From Roseovarius atlanticus (lineage in GTDB: Bacteria; Pseudomonadota; Alphaproteobacteria; Rhodobacterales; Rhodobacteraceae): DNA of 64,000 nt. Position 1 is the first letter of the stretch, and the number at the start of each line of letters is the position of its first letter. A program made the position numbers and the translations under genes. This document shows positions 8,304-16,680 of the stretch, piece after piece. The stretch lies in the NCBI RefSeq assembly GCF_001441615.1, contig NZ_LAXJ01000019.1, positions 1 to 64,000 on the forward strand, read 5' to 3'. A model generated the notes under the pieces. It ran no database searches. It had not been told where the DNA came from and was given only the letters and a program-made list of their open reading frames with translations.

Positions 8304-9284
8304 TCAGACCACCGGTTCGGGAGGCATCAGCACCGTTACGTATGACAGAATGTCGGTGCCAACGGCAGCGGGTCCGAGGGCGATGCTGCGCTCGAAATCC
8401 TCTCCGTCCTTGTTTAGCAGGATCTTGAGTTGCGTTTCGCTGCTGTCGGGGGCGTCTTCGGTCTCGACGCCGCGGATGACCGTGCCGGGGTCGATATCCG
8501 TCAGGTCCAGGACCAGTTCGTCCTCGGCGGGATCGAAGTCGTCCATGCGGACAACTTCGTCCTTATCCTCGAAGGGAGCGCCGCCAAAGCCCGGGGACTC
8601 GCCGGTCGGCCCGTTGAAGTCCAACGTGAAGGAGTCCGCGCCGTCGCCGCCTCTCAGGAACGCGCCGCCGCCTTCGCTGTAATATTCGATGTCGCTGATA
8701 TGGGTTATCGTATCGTCGCCATCGCCGCCCTCAACGATACTGGTATTGTCCACCGGGCTGCGCTGCACCGTGATGTCGTCATCGCCAGCGCCACCGATGA
8801 GGTTATAGCTGTTCACGCCGCTCAACACGTCGTCACCGGCGCCGCCCAGAATGTAGCCGTATTCGCCTTCTTGGTTGATGGTGTCGTTACCGTCCTCGCC
8901 CTGGATCAGCAGGCCATCCTGATCCAGCTGGGCAAGGTCGTCGCCGTCACCGGCCAGAACCTGCAGCACGCCCGTGCCGGTTTCCGCCGCCGCATCGACA
9001 TGCACATCCTCGATCGTGTCGTCGCCTTCGGTGCCGATCAGGTTTATGAAGGGCCGCAGGTCACCGCGCGGTTCCTCCTCGACGGTGAAGCCGGCCTCGG
9101 TCAGAATATCGTCGGGCTGGTCGCCTGTATCCGGCGTGTCCGGATCTTCGTCGTCCGGGTCGGCGACATCAGGCATGTCCTCGTCGGGCGCTGTGCCGGA
9201 ATCACTGTCGTCGTCGGTGAATTCATCAATCAAGAACGCCGTGGCGCCGATGCCAATGAGTGAAAGAAGCGCTATGGCGAACAT
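8304..9284 (-). CDS. Membrane-anchored RTX-like calcium-binding repeat protein
   Basis: A 326-residue, very acidic protein. Residues 1-20 are a hydrophobic segment (signal or anchor); residues 23-60 are an Asp/Pro-rich linker. Calcium-binding nonapeptide-like repeats follow at about 110-116, 128-135, 147-154, 164-171, 186-193 and 211-219 (GGAGDDVLSG, GGAGDDDITV, GGDGADSFTL). The C-terminal 100 residues, with DDFDPAEDELVLDL, resemble the region that follows RTX repeats in Rhodobacterales proteins. A surface or extracellular location is likely. It has no type I exporter nearby, and its function is unknown. Confidence 0.8.
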   Translation of the reverse strand: MFAIALLSLIGIGATAFLIDEFTDDDSDSGTAPDEDMPDVADPDDEDPDTPDTGDQPDDILTEAGFTVEEEPRGDLRPFINLIGTEGDDTIEDVHVDAAAETGTGVLQVLAGDGDDLAQLDQDGLLIQGEDGNDTINQEGEYGYILGGAGDDVLSGVNSYNLIGGAGDDDITVQRSPVDNTSIVEGGDGDDTITHISDIEYYSEGGGAFLRGGDGADSFTLDFNGPTGESPGFGGAPFEDKDEVVRMDDFDPAEDELVLDLTDIDPGTVIRGVETEDAPDSSETQLKILLNKDGEDFERSIALGPAAVGTDILSYVTVLMPPEPVV

Positions 9285-9417
9285 CTGAATACCCCCGAAA
9301 CCAGAACTTTAACGCATTGAATATGCAGCGGAGACAAGGCTAACGCACGAAAATAAGGAAACAAAGTGTTTTGGCAGGAATGGGGCGCCCCGCCACCGAT
9401 GTGACGGGGCGTAGGCT

Positions 9418-9858
9418 TCAGGCGGCAGGCTGCGGCCAGGTGAACTCGGGGCGCAGGCCTTCATACACCGGGCGGCCGTCATCGGGCTTGGCGTAGCCTT
9501 TGCTTTCGTCCCAGAACGCGTGGTACGTCGCGTCCGGGAAGGCGGCGTCGTCGTAGCCCATGACGTTGGGCACGGCCACGCGGATGCGTTTTTGTTTGTC
9601 ATCCAGCATCAGCGCGGCGCCGCAATCGGCACAGGTGCACAGCTCCAGCGGGCCGTCGGGGTTGTCGGCGTTGAAGGGCTGGCGCTTCATCTCGCCGCCT
9701 TCGGCCTTGAGGTCGTCATGGTTGAAGAAAGCCACGTGCGTCGTGTGCTGTCCGGTGACGGATTTGCAGACGTTGCAATGGCACTCGTGATTGTCGATGG
9801 GTTCGGCGCTGGCGGTCACCTTGACGTGATCGCAGCCTCCGGAATACGGGCTGGACAT
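9418..9858 (-). CDS. GFA (glutathione-dependent formaldehyde-activating) family protein
   Basis: A 146-residue zinc-binding protein of the GFA/CENP-V fold. C26, C28 and C31 (CHCNVC) form the usual second site; C76 and C79 (CADCG) form part of the structural site. The first Cys pair is altered: GGCDH has C9 but H11 in place of the second Cys, so the structural zinc may use a His ligand. Most GFA proteins have no proven formaldehyde role, so the name is structural only. AGGAGGAGAACCCC precedes the start. Confidence 0.85.
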   Translation of the reverse strand: MSSPYSGGCDHVKVTASAEPIDNHECHCNVCKSVTGQHTTHVAFFNHDDLKAEGGEMKRQPFNADNPDGPLELCTCADCGAALMLDDKQKRIRVAVPNVMGYDDAAFPDATYHAFWDESKGYAKPDDGRPVYEGLRPEFTWPQPAA

Positions 9859-10164
9859 GGGGTTCTCCTCCTCTTTTGTCGGGTGCTGATTGGGCGCACC
9901 CGGTGCCTATCTCACGCGGGCGGGGCGGGGTCTGGCAAGATAGACCTTGGTGTTGCGACAGGTGTCGGGGGCTGTCGTTGCGGAAGTGAGCTGATTTCCC
10001 CAAACTTTCCCTTGCCCTGAACCCGCACCTCCCTTATACGGCCCCAATCCACGGGTCCCCGCGTTTCGCGGGGATTCGTTTTTGACATTCATCCACCGGG
10101 CAAGCCGTGTGACCCTGAGCCATCGAGCAGGGGCCGGCCGGTGTTTTGAGAAGGGACGATGGCC
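9859..10164 (+). promoter_or_regulatory. rpmC promoter and leader
   Basis: No gene. A sigma70-like promoter TTGCCC (10012-10017), 17-base spacer, TATACG (10035-10040), then GCCCC. The hairpin TCCCCGCG (10056-10063) with CGCGGGGA (10067-10074) follows about 9 bases after the likely start, then TTCGTTTTTGAC. The leader runs about 115 bases to rpmC. Confidence 0.65.
10056..10085 (+). promoter_or_regulatory. Leader hairpin of the rpmC segment
   Basis: Perfect 8-base-pair stem with loop TTT (or CGTTTCG if the last pairs open), followed by a T-rich tract. It has terminator shape but sits just inside the new transcript, so it is a candidate attenuator or protective 5' hairpin. Confidence 0.55.
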
Positions 10165-10365
10165 ATGAACGCCACCGAATTGCGTGACAAGACGCCCGAC
10201 CAGCTTCGCGAGGAGCTGTCCAACCTGAAGAAAGAGCAGTTCAACCTGCGCTTTCAGGCAGCGACCGGGTCGCTGGAAAACCCTGCGCGGATCAGAACGG
10301 TCCGCCGCGATGTGGCACGTGTGAAAACCGTGCTGAACGAAAAAGCCGCCTCGGCTGCTGAATAA
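10165..10365 (+). CDS. rpmC: 50S ribosomal protein L29
   Basis: L29 sits near L23 at the tunnel exit. The 66 residues contain [20 protein letters not shown] and [14 protein letters not shown], typical of alphaproteobacterial L29. Two ATGs lie in frame at 10159 and 10165; the AAGGGA site at 10151-10156 is only 2 bases from the first but 8 from the second, so 10165 (MNATELRDK) is preferred. It heads the third segment. Confidence 0.95.
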   Translation: MNATELRDKTPDQLREELSNLKKEQFNLRFQAATGSLENPARIRTVRRDVARVKTVLNEKAASAAE

Positions 10366-10376
10366 GGAGAGCCACC

Positions 10377-10607
10377 ATGCCCAAGCGCATCCTGCAAGGC
10401 GTCGTGACCTCCGACGCAAACGCCCAGACCGTCACCGTTTCGGTCGAGCGTCGTTTCAAGCACCCGGTGCTGCAAAAGACCATTCGTAAGTCCAAGAAAT
10501 ACCGGGCTCACGATGAAAAGAACGCTTTCAAAATCGGCGACTCCGTTCGCATCATCGAATGTGCGCCGAAATCGAAAACGAAACGCTGGGAGGTTCTTGA
10601 GGCCTAG
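10377..10607 (+). CDS. rpsQ: 30S ribosomal protein S17
   Basis: Primary 16S rRNA-binding OB-fold protein of the 30S body. The 76 residues start [19 protein letters not shown] and include [20 protein letters not shown], the usual S17 core. AAGGAGAGCC precedes the ATG. It follows rpmC after 11 bases. Confidence 0.97.
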   Translation: MPKRILQGVVTSDANAQTVTVSVERRFKHPVLQKTIRKSKKYRAHDEKNAFKIGDSVRIIECAPKSKTKRWEVLEA

Positions 10608-10672
10608 GCCAAAGAACCTTTCGGTTTGATCGAAACCATGGGGTCGTTACCCCTTAGGTCGGGAGAAACCTA

Positions 10673-11041
10673 ATGATCCAGATGCAGACCAATCTGGATG
10701 TTGCTGACAACTCCGGCGCACGCCGGGTGCAGTGCATCAAGGTCCTGGGTGGTTCCAAGCGCAAATATGCGTCCGTTGGCGACATCATCGTCGTCTCGGT
10801 GAAGGAAGCCATCCCGCGCGGCCGCGTGAAGAAAGGTGACGTCCGCAAGGCCGTCGTCGTGCGCACCGCTAAAGAGATCCGTCGCGACGACGGTACCGCC
10901 ATCCGCTTTGACCGCAACGCCGCCGTGATCCTGAACAACGCAGGTGAGCCGGTCGGCACGCGTATCTTCGGACCGGTGGTTCGTGAACTTCGCGCGAAGA
11001 ACTTCATGAAGATCATCTCGCTCGCCCCGGAGGTGCTGTGA
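10673..11041 (+). CDS. rplN: 50S ribosomal protein L14
   Basis: L14 bridges to 16S helix 44. The 122 residues begin [20 protein letters not shown], the invariant L14 start. A 65-base gap separates it from rpsQ, longer than the others in this segment, and contains an inverted repeat (TTTCGGTTTGATCGAAA, 10619-10635). In E. coli the spc operon starts at this junction; no clear promoter was seen here. Confidence 0.97.
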   Translation: MIQMQTNLDVADNSGARRVQCIKVLGGSKRKYASVGDIIVVSVKEAIPRGRVKKGDVRKAVVVRTAKEIRRDDGTAIRFDRNAAVILNNAGEPVGTRIFGPVVRELRAKNFMKIISLAPEVL

Positions 11042-11042
11042 C

Positions 11043-11354
11043 ATGGCCGCAAAACTGAAAAAAGGCGACAAGGTCGTTGTCCTGTCCGGCAAGGACAAGG
11101 GCAAGGAAGGCACGATCACGTCCGTTGATCCCAAGGCCGGCAAGGCCGTGGTCGACGGTGTGAACATGGCCATCCGCCACACCCGCCAGAGCCAGCAGAG
11201 CCAGGGCGGACGCCTGCCCAAGGCGCTGCCGATCGACATCAGCAACCTGGCCTTTGTCGACGCCAACGGCAAACCCACCCGCGTCGGCTTCAAGATGGAA
11301 GGCGACAAAAAGGTGCGTTACGCCAAGACCACGGGGGACGTGATCGATGCTTGA
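11043..11354 (+). CDS. rplX: 50S ribosomal protein L24
   Basis: Assembly initiator protein of the large subunit. The 103 residues start [20 protein letters not shown], the KOW motif. One base separates it from rplN, and its end overlaps rplE by 8 bases, so translation is coupled. Confidence 0.97.
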   Translation: MAAKLKKGDKVVVLSGKDKGKEGTITSVDPKAGKAVVDGVNMAIRHTRQSQQSQGGRLPKALPIDISNLAFVDANGKPTRVGFKMEGDKKVRYAKTTGDVIDA

Positions 11355-11910
11355 TACAGAAAACTACACCCCGCGTCTTCGCGCCGCTTTCCGCGACACC
11401 ATTCGCCCGGCGCTGAAAGAAGAGTTCGGCTATACCAACGACATGCAGATCCCGCGCCTGGACAAGATCGTCCTGAACATCGGCTGCGGCGCCGAGGCGG
11501 TGAAGGATTCCAAGAAGGCCAAGTCGGCCCAGGAAGACCTCAGCACCATCGCCGGCCAGCATGCCGTGATCACGTCGGCCAAGAACTCGATCGCTGGTTT
11601 CCGTGTTCGTGAAGGCATGCCGCTGGGCGCCAAGGTGACCCTGCGCGGCAACCGCATGTACGAATTCCTCGACCGTCTGATCACCGTGGCCATGCCGCGG
11701 ATCCGCGACTTCCGCGGTGTGTCGGGCAAGTCGTTCGATGGCCGCGGCAACTATGCCATGGGCATCAAGGAGCACATCGTTTTCCCCGAAATCAACTTCG
11801 ACAAGGTCGACGAAGTCTGGGGGATCGACGTCATCATCGCAACCACGGCGAAGACCGACGCTGAAGCCAAGGCGCTGTTGAAGCATTTCAACATGCCTTT
11901 CACCAGCTAA
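11347..11910 (+). CDS. rplE: 50S ribosomal protein L5
   Basis: 5S rRNA-binding protein of the central protuberance. The 187 residues start [20 protein letters not shown] and contain [20 protein letters not shown], a conserved L5 segment. The start lies inside the end of rplX. Confidence 0.97.
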   Translation: MLDTENYTPRLRAAFRDTIRPALKEEFGYTNDMQIPRLDKIVLNIGCGAEAVKDSKKAKSAQEDLSTIAGQHAVITSAKNSIAGFRVREGMPLGAKVTLRGNRMYEFLDRLITVAMPRIRDFRGVSGKSFDGRGNYAMGIKEHIVFPEINFDKVDEVWGIDVIIATTAKTDAEAKALLKHFNMPFTS

Positions 11911-11928
11911 TCGCGAGGAATTTGAAAC

Positions 11929-12234
11929 ATGGCTAAGAAAGCAATGATCGAACGCGAGAAGAAGCGTCAGCGCCTGGTGAAGCAATATGCCGCCAAGCGG
12001 GCCGCTTTGAAAGCGATCATCAACGACCAGGAAAAGCCGATGGAAGACCGCTTCCGGGCCTCCCTGAAACTGGCGCAACTGCCGCGCAACAGCTCGGCCA
12101 CCCGCCTTCATAACCGCTGCCAGCTGACCGGCCGGCCGCACGCCTATTACCGCAAGCTGAAGATCAGCCGGATCGCCCTGCGCGACCTGGGCTCGTCGGG
12201 TCAGCTGCCCGGTATGGTCAAGTCGAGCTGGTAA
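11929..12234 (+). CDS. rpsN: 30S ribosomal protein S14
   Basis: 30S head protein of 101 residues. It is the long, zinc-free type: only one Cys (NRCQLTGRP) and no CxxC pairs, as in E. coli. Its place between rplE and rpsH is standard. Confidence 0.97.
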   Translation: MAKKAMIEREKKRQRLVKQYAAKRAALKAIINDQEKPMEDRFRASLKLAQLPRNSSATRLHNRCQLTGRPHAYYRKLKISRIALRDLGSSGQLPGMVKSSW

Positions 12235-12247
12235 GGAGGGATATGAG

Positions 12248-12640
12248 ATGAACGATCCTATCGGCGATATGCTCACCCGCCTGCGCAACGCAGGTATGCG
12301 TGGCAAATCCACCGTCATGGTCCCCGCCTCCAAGATGCGCGTGCGCGTTCTGGAAGTGCTGGCCGACGAAGGCTACATCCGCGGGTTCGAGGACACCAAG
12401 GACGAGCGTGGCCACCCGGCCATCGAAGTGAGCCTGAAGTATTTCGAAGGCGCCCCCGTGATCCGCGAGATGAAGCGGGTCTCCAAGCCCGGCCGCCGGG
12501 TTTACATGGGCGTCAATGACATTCCGTCGGTCCGTCAGGGCCTGGGCGTGTCGATTGTCTCCACCTCCAAGGGTGTGATGTCGGATGCGAACGCGCGCAG
12601 CCAGAACGTTGGCGGCGAAGTGCTTTGCACGGTATTCTAA
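12248..12640 (+). CDS. rpsH: 30S ribosomal protein S8
   Basis: 16S rRNA-binding protein of the 30S body, and in E. coli the translational repressor of the spc operon. The 130 residues start [20 protein letters not shown] and end with the S8 C-terminal domain [35 protein letters not shown] precedes the start. S8-type autoregulation at rplE is possible but was not examined here. Confidence 0.97.
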   Translation: MNDPIGDMLTRLRNAGMRGKSTVMVPASKMRVRVLEVLADEGYIRGFEDTKDERGHPAIEVSLKYFEGAPVIREMKRVSKPGRRVYMGVNDIPSVRQGLGVSIVSTSKGVMSDANARSQNVGGEVLCTVF

Positions 12641-12653
12641 GGAGGCCTGTGTA

Positions 12654-13187
12654 ATGTCTCGTATCGGTAAACAACCCGTGGCCCTGCCCGATGGCGTCAC
12701 AGCCAGCGTGTCGGGCCAGACCATCGAGGTCAAAGGCCCGAAGGCGACCAAGAGCTTCACCGCGACCGACGACGTGTCGATCGAGGTGAACGACGGTACC
12801 ATCACGGTGACGCCGCGCGGCAAGTCCAAGCGCGCCCGTCAGCAGTGGGGCATGACCCGTACCATCGTCGCCAACCTGGTGCACGGCTCGCGCGAGCCGT
12901 TCAAGCAGGAGCTGGAGATCCGCGGCGTGGGCTACCGGGCTCAGATGCAGGGCAACATCCTGAAGCTGAACCTGGGCCTGAGCCACGATGTGGATTTCGA
13001 AGTTCCGGAAGGTGTGACCGTCACGGCCCCCAAGCCCACCGAGCTGGTGATCGAGGGCCATGACAAGCAACTCGTCGGTCAGGTCGCGGCCAATATCCGC
13101 GACTGGCGGCGCCCTGAGCCCTACAAGGGCAAGGGCATCCGCTACAAGGGTGAGTACATCTTCCAGAAGGAAGGCAAGAAGAAGTAA
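12654..13187 (+). CDS. rplF: 50S ribosomal protein L6
   Basis: L6 binds near the sarcin-ricin loop and is needed late in 50S assembly. The 177 residues start [20 protein letters not shown]; the C-terminal signature [16 protein letters not shown] is present. The frame is open further upstream into rpsH, but the ATG at 12654 follows TAAGGAGG and matches the family. Confidence 0.97.
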   Translation: MSRIGKQPVALPDGVTASVSGQTIEVKGPKATKSFTATDDVSIEVNDGTITVTPRGKSKRARQQWGMTRTIVANLVHGSREPFKQELEIRGVGYRAQMQGNILKLNLGLSHDVDFEVPEGVTVTAPKPTELVIEGHDKQLVGQVAANIRDWRRPEPYKGKGIRYKGEYIFQKEGKKK

Positions 13188-13199
13188 GGACGCGAGAAA

Positions 13200-13559
13200 A
13201 TGGCAAACAGCAAGAGACAACTGTTCCAGAAACGCCGTATGCGCGTCCGGAGCAAACTTCGCAAGGTCAATGCCGGCCGCCCCCGTCTTTCGGTGCATCG
13301 TTCGTCCAAGAACATGAGCGTGCAGCTGATCGACGACGTGAACGGCACGACCCTGGCCTCGGCCTCGACCCTGGAAAAGGACCTGGGCTTTGTCGGCAAG
13401 AACACGTTGGAAGCGGCGGCCAAGATCGGCGCGACCATCGCGGAACGCGCCAAGAAGGCAGGCGTGACCGAAGCGCAGTTCGACCGCGGTGGGTTCCTCT
13501 ACCACGGCCGGATCAAGGCGCTGGCCGATGCCGCCCGTGAGGGTGGCCTGAAGATCTAG
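13200..13559 (+). CDS. rplR: 50S ribosomal protein L18
   Basis: 5S rRNA-binding protein. The 119 residues start [20 protein letters not shown]; the C-terminal [20 protein letters not shown] is typical of L18. The stop codon touches a pair of head-to-head palindromes, which separates it from rpsE by 158 bases, unusually far. Confidence 0.97.
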   Translation: MANSKRQLFQKRRMRVRSKLRKVNAGRPRLSVHRSSKNMSVQLIDDVNGTTLASASTLEKDLGFVGKNTLEAAAKIGATIAERAKKAGVTEAQFDRGGFLYHGRIKALADAAREGGLKI

Positions 13560-13582
13560 GTGGGATGAAGTCCCACCCTACG
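13559..13582. repeat. GTGGGGT-type palindrome, copy 4
   Basis: GGTGGGAT and GTCCCACC arms around GAA, followed by CTACG. It begins on the last base of the rplR stop. It faces copy 5 head to head. Confidence 0.8.
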
Positions 13583-13589
13583 CGGCCTG

Positions 13590-13615
13590 CGTAGGGTGGG
13601 GCTTCGACCCACCCT
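13590..13615. repeat. GTGGGGT-type palindrome, copy 5 (inverted)
   Basis: It reads CGTAGGGTGGG, then GCTTCGA, then CCCACCCT, so it is in the opposite orientation to copy 4. Together the CCCACCCTACG (13572-13582) and CGTAGGGTGGG (13590-13600) arms can form an 11-base-pair hairpin with a 7-base loop. Confidence 0.8.
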
Positions 13616-13717
13616 GACGTTGCAGGCGGGTGACCCGCCTCGATGATCCGGACGCCGGTTGGCGGACTTGGATTGGGACAATCTAAAGGGCAGATGCCCG
13701 CAGAAAGGACGCCGCGT

Positions 13718-14293
13718 ATGGCAAGAGATGACAATCGCCGTGGGGGTCGCGACCGCGACGAAACCCCGGAATTCGCCGATCGCCTGGTTGCGATCAACCG
13801 TGTTTCGAAAACCGTCAAGGGTGGTAAGCGCTTCGGCTTTGCCGCGCTCGTCGTAGTTGGCGACCAGAAGGGCCGCGTCGGGTTCGGCAAGGGCAAGGCC
13901 AAGGAGGTCCCCGAGGCCATCCGCAAGGCCACCGAGCAAGCCAAGCGCCAGATGATCCGTGTGCCGCTGCGCGAGGGCCGCACGCTGCACCACGACATGG
14001 AAGGCCGATGGGGCGCCGGCAAGGTCGTCATGCGCACCGCGCCGACCGGTACCGGCATCATCGCCGGTGGTCCGATGCGGGCCGTGTTCGAGATGCTGGG
14101 CGTGCAGGACGTGGTTGCGAAGTCCACGGGCTCGCAGAACCCTTACAACATGATCCGCGCCACCCTGAACGGTCTGCAAAAGGAAAGCAGCCCGCGCATG
14201 GTCGCGCAGCGTCGCGGCAAGAAGGTCGCCGACATCCTGCCCAAGCGTGACGAGGCCCCGGCCGAGTCGTCCCACGTCGCAGAGGAGGCGTAA
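13718..14293 (+). CDS. rpsE: 30S ribosomal protein S5
   Basis: S5 helps form the mRNA entry site and decoding accuracy. The 191 residues start [20 protein letters not shown]; the central [19 protein letters not shown] is conserved. In-frame ATGs also occur at 13643 and 13694, but the AGAAAGGA site at 13702-13709 lies 8 bases before 13718 and the protein then fits related S5 sequences. Confidence 0.96.
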   Translation: MARDDNRRGGRDRDETPEFADRLVAINRVSKTVKGGKRFGFAALVVVGDQKGRVGFGKGKAKEVPEAIRKATEQAKRQMIRVPLREGRTLHHDMEGRWGAGKVVMRTAPTGTGIIAGGPMRAVFEMLGVQDVVAKSTGSQNPYNMIRATLNGLQKESSPRMVAQRRGKKVADILPKRDEAPAESSHVAEEA

Positions 14294-14296
14294 ACC

Positions 14297-14485
14297 ATGG
14301 CAAAGACCATCGTCGTCAAGCAGGTGGGAAGCCCCATCCGCCGCCCCGAGATCCAGCGCAAGACGCTGATCGGGCTGGGCCTGAACAAGATGCACCGGAC
14401 CCGTGAGTTGGAAGACACGCCGTCGGTCCGTGGCATGATCAACAAAATCCCGCATCTTGTGGAGATCGTTGAAGAGAAGGGGTGA
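14297..14485 (+). CDS. rpmD: 50S ribosomal protein L30
   Basis: A 62-residue L30 ([20 protein letters not shown]...) with the usual [20 protein letters not shown] segment. It lies three bases after rpsE. It ends the third segment; rplO, its usual neighbour, is 5.4 kb away. Confidence 0.96.
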   Translation: MAKTIVVKQVGSPIRRPEIQRKTLIGLGLNKMHRTRELEDTPSVRGMINKIPHLVEIVEEKG

Positions 14486-14502
14486 GGCCCCGGTTTGGTT
14501 CA

Positions 14503-14529
14503 CGGGGTGGGGTGAAACCCCACCCTACG
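14503..14529. repeat. GTGGGGT-type palindrome, copy 6
   Basis: GGTGGGGT and ACCCCACC around GAA, with trailing CTACG: the same 24-base core as copies 1 and 8. It lies 17 bases after rpmD and just before the terminator. Confidence 0.85.
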
Positions 14530-14538
14530 AGATTGACG

Positions 14539-14568
14539 CCCCGGTCAGAGATGGCCGGGGTGTTTTCG
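14539..14568 (+). terminator. Rho-independent terminator after rpmD
   Basis: CCCCGGTCA pairs with TGGCCGGGG around a GAGA tetraloop, then TGTTTTCGTTT. The loop is the same as in the rplW and rplP terminators. Confidence 0.88.
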
Positions 14569-14682
14569 TTTCGGATTATTGGACCTTTTTCCGGCGGTGC
14601 GCAAAGTTCAAATTCTTTACAGAATGTAACTGAAAGCTGCTACTTAGACCCCCATGGGTAGATTGGTTTTGTAAGCAAAGAC

Positions 14683-15513
14683 ATGAATTCTGGAAGTAAA
14701 TTAAAGTCCGCGTTCAATTCAGTCTGGAGTTTTTTTTCCGGAGTTTGGGGCGCGGCGAAAACAATCATCTTTGTCTTGTTGATCATGTTTTTGATTGCGA
14801 GCCACGTTTTCACTGGATTGGCCGTAATAACGGCTGGTTTTCTGCAGACGGTATTTGGAACAACAACCGCATTGGCTAATGCTCGTTCTATGCAACAAGA
14901 GACCGCTCAAAAACTCAATGCCCGGGAAAACGAGCTTGAAAAGATGAATGCTGAGTCAGCCGCTGATCAAAATAAAATAAGAGACCTTGAAGCGAGATCA
15001 GCGTCCCAAACCAAAGAGTTGAAGAACCTTAGAGCTCAGAATAATGAGTTGAAAAGAGGAAGGTTTGTAGACTTCAAAGGAAAACGGGTGCGTTTAGACG
15101 ACGCAATTAAGACAGCTTCTACGGGCATTCAATCTCGCACAAAACGCGTTGCAGCTGCAAACGTGGCGAGTGCAGCTGGAGAAAGTATTCCTTTTTGGGG
15201 CATTGCGATAATCGTGGGCGCGACCACTTATGAATTGACAAGCGCCTGCGATACCATGACCGACTTGTACGACTTGCAGGTTGCGATTGATCCATCACAG
15301 GCCTCTGAGGAAGATAGGAAATACGTCTGTGGTTTGAGGGTTCCGACAAGAGAAGAATTGTGGGACGACGTTAAGTCATCACCTGGCATCGCGTGGACAT
15401 CAGCGGTAAACGCTTATGAAGATGGAGCAGAATGGGTTGGCAACCTAGAGCCACCGGACTTTTCAGGAACTTGGAATACAGCCATGTCGTGGCTCGGAAG
15501 CTGGTTCGAGTGA
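14683..15513 (+). CDS. Low-GC membrane protein with coiled coil, unknown function
   Basis: I do not recognise this 276-residue protein. A long hydrophobic stretch at about 27-59 (TIIFVLLIMFLIASHVFTGL...) suggests one or two membrane spans. A charged coiled-coil region runs from about 66 to 126 (QKLNARENELEKMNAE, DLEARSASQTKELKNL). A second hydrophobic segment lies at about 168-187, and the C-terminus is Trp-rich and acidic. Base use differs from its neighbours: 79 of 180 bases in 14881-15060 are G or C, against 42 of 60 in 14221-14280 of rpsE. The ribosome site is weak (AAGCAAAG). It is probably a recently acquired gene set into the ribosomal cluster. Confidence 0.7.
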   Translation: MNSGSKLKSAFNSVWSFFSGVWGAAKTIIFVLLIMFLIASHVFTGLAVITAGFLQTVFGTTTALANARSMQQETAQKLNARENELEKMNAESAADQNKIRDLEARSASQTKELKNLRAQNNELKRGRFVDFKGKRVRLDDAIKTASTGIQSRTKRVAAANVASAAGESIPFWGIAIIVGATTYELTSACDTMTDLYDLQVAIDPSQASEEDRKYVCGLRVPTREELWDDVKSSPGIAWTSAVNAYEDGAEWVGNLEPPDFSGTWNTAMSWLGSWFE

Positions 15514-15527
15514 CTCTTTTCAGTACA

Positions 15528-16226
15528 TCACCCTAGCAACGCACACCCCAACGTCTGGCGCAGCGCCTTGGTCAGCTCGTCCACGGTGTCGGTCGCCACG
15601 TACATGCCGCCGGTCTGGTCCGAGATGCAGCGGGCGATCGACGATCCGTCGGCGTAGATCCCGGCCTCGGGGCTGTCCCAGGCGAAGGGGTCTGCCACGA
15701 CGCGGAAGCCGATGACATGCACGGTGAGGTTGGCGGAGGTGGCAGCGAGCTCGGCCCCGAGCGCGCAGGGTCGGCCGCCGCAGGTTTCATTGCCGTCGGT
15801 CACCAGCACGATGATGCCCGGCGTGGTGGTGTGGTTCAGCACGCGGGCGGCCTCGGCCACGGCTTCGGTCAGGGGGGTGAGGCCGATCGGGTCCATCAGG
15901 TCGATGGCGTCGATGATGGGCTGGGCCGCGTCCGCGACGGGCGGGAATTTGAGGTTGATGCCGTCGCAGGAACCTTCGGGGCCGGGACCATAGGTCAGGA
16001 GACCGACGCGGCGCACGGGCGCGATATCGGGCAGGGCGCGGCGCAGGGCGGTGCGGGCGTCCTCGATCCGGGTGGGGGCGGTCTGGTCGAAGCCGACCTC
16101 GGCCATGGAGGCCGAGCCGTCGAAGACCAGCATGGCGTCGCGGCTGCAGTCCTGCGCCACGGCGCGCGGCACCACCGGCAGCGCAGAGGCCAGTACGGTT
16201 AGCGTTGTCAGCAGGGTGCGTTTCAT
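15528..16226 (-). CDS. Secreted von Willebrand factor A domain protein
   Basis: A 232-residue protein with a signal peptide (MKRTLLTTLTVLASALPVVP) followed by a VWA domain. The MIDAS motif is seen as DGSAS (VFDGSASM), with the distal Thr in LTPLTEAV and Asp in VTDGNETCGG. Several Cys (DCSRD, EGSCDG, TCGGRPC, RCIS, GCALL) suggest disulfides in the periplasm. An earlier in-frame start at 16241 (MSHLN) is possible; neither has a clear ribosome site. VWA proteins bind partners through a metal ion; the partner here is unknown. Confidence 0.82.
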   Translation of the reverse strand: MKRTLLTTLTVLASALPVVPRAVAQDCSRDAMLVFDGSASMAEVGFDQTAPTRIEDARTALRRALPDIAPVRRVGLLTYGPGPEGSCDGINLKFPPVADAAQPIIDAIDLMDPIGLTPLTEAVAEAARVLNHTTTPGIIVLVTDGNETCGGRPCALGAELAATSANLTVHVIGFRVVADPFAWDSPEAGIYADGSSIARCISDQTGGMYVATDTVDELTKALRQTLGCALLG

Positions 16227-16287
16227 ATTCAGATGAGACATCGCGGCGGGTTTGAAATCAAGGCTAGCCCTTTTCAGGAGAGACAAG

Positions 16288-16671
16288 ATGTTCGTTAAGA
16301 CGTTGGATGACGTGATCGGCACGGAGGATCACGCCAAGGGCGAGGCCTTTGAAAGCAGGCGGCTTTTGCTGGCCCGGGACGATCTGGGCTATTCCTTTCA
16401 CGACACGATCGTGAAGGCCGGAACGGTTCAGTTGCTGGAATACAAGGAGCATGTCGAGACGAGCTATTGCATCGAGGGCAAGGGCGAGGTGGAGAACGAG
16501 ACCACCGGCGAGGTCTGGCCGCTGGAACCGGGCGTGATGTACGTGCTGGACCAGAACGACCCGCATATCGTGCGGGCGGAAACCAACCTGCGGTTCATCT
16601 GCATTTTCACGCCTGCCTTGACGGGACGCGAGGATCAGAACAAGGCCGAGACGGCGCCCGATCCGGAGTGA
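16288..16671 (+). CDS. ectC: Ectoine synthase-like cupin (solitary EctC)
   Basis: The 127 residues match EctC, which closes N-gamma-acetyl-diaminobutyrate to ectoine. The iron ligands described for Paenibacillus EctC (Glu57, Tyr85, His93) fall at exactly the same numbers: E57 in HVETSYCIEG, Y85 in VMYVLD, H93 in DPHIVRA. The start at 16288 follows CAGGAGAG. There is no ectA, ectB, ectD or ask_ect nearby, so it is a solitary copy; such copies are known in bacteria that do not make ectoine and may cyclise other substrates. It is divergent from the VWA gene and convergent with the next gene. Confidence 0.82.
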   Translation: MFVKTLDDVIGTEDHAKGEAFESRRLLLARDDLGYSFHDTIVKAGTVQLLEYKEHVETSYCIEGKGEVENETTGEVWPLEPGVMYVLDQNDPHIVRAETNLRFICIFTPALTGREDQNKAETAPDPE

Positions 16672-16680
16672 CCGATGCCG

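Noticed and set aside
9418-9858. Sequencing error in the GFA protein because one zinc Cys is His
   Set aside because: The frame is intact, the neighbouring residues are normal and Cys-to-His exchange is a plausible zinc ligand change.
13559-13615. Terminal inverted repeats of an insertion sequence
   Set aside because: Nothing lies between the facing copies except seven bases, no transposase is near and no target duplication is seen.
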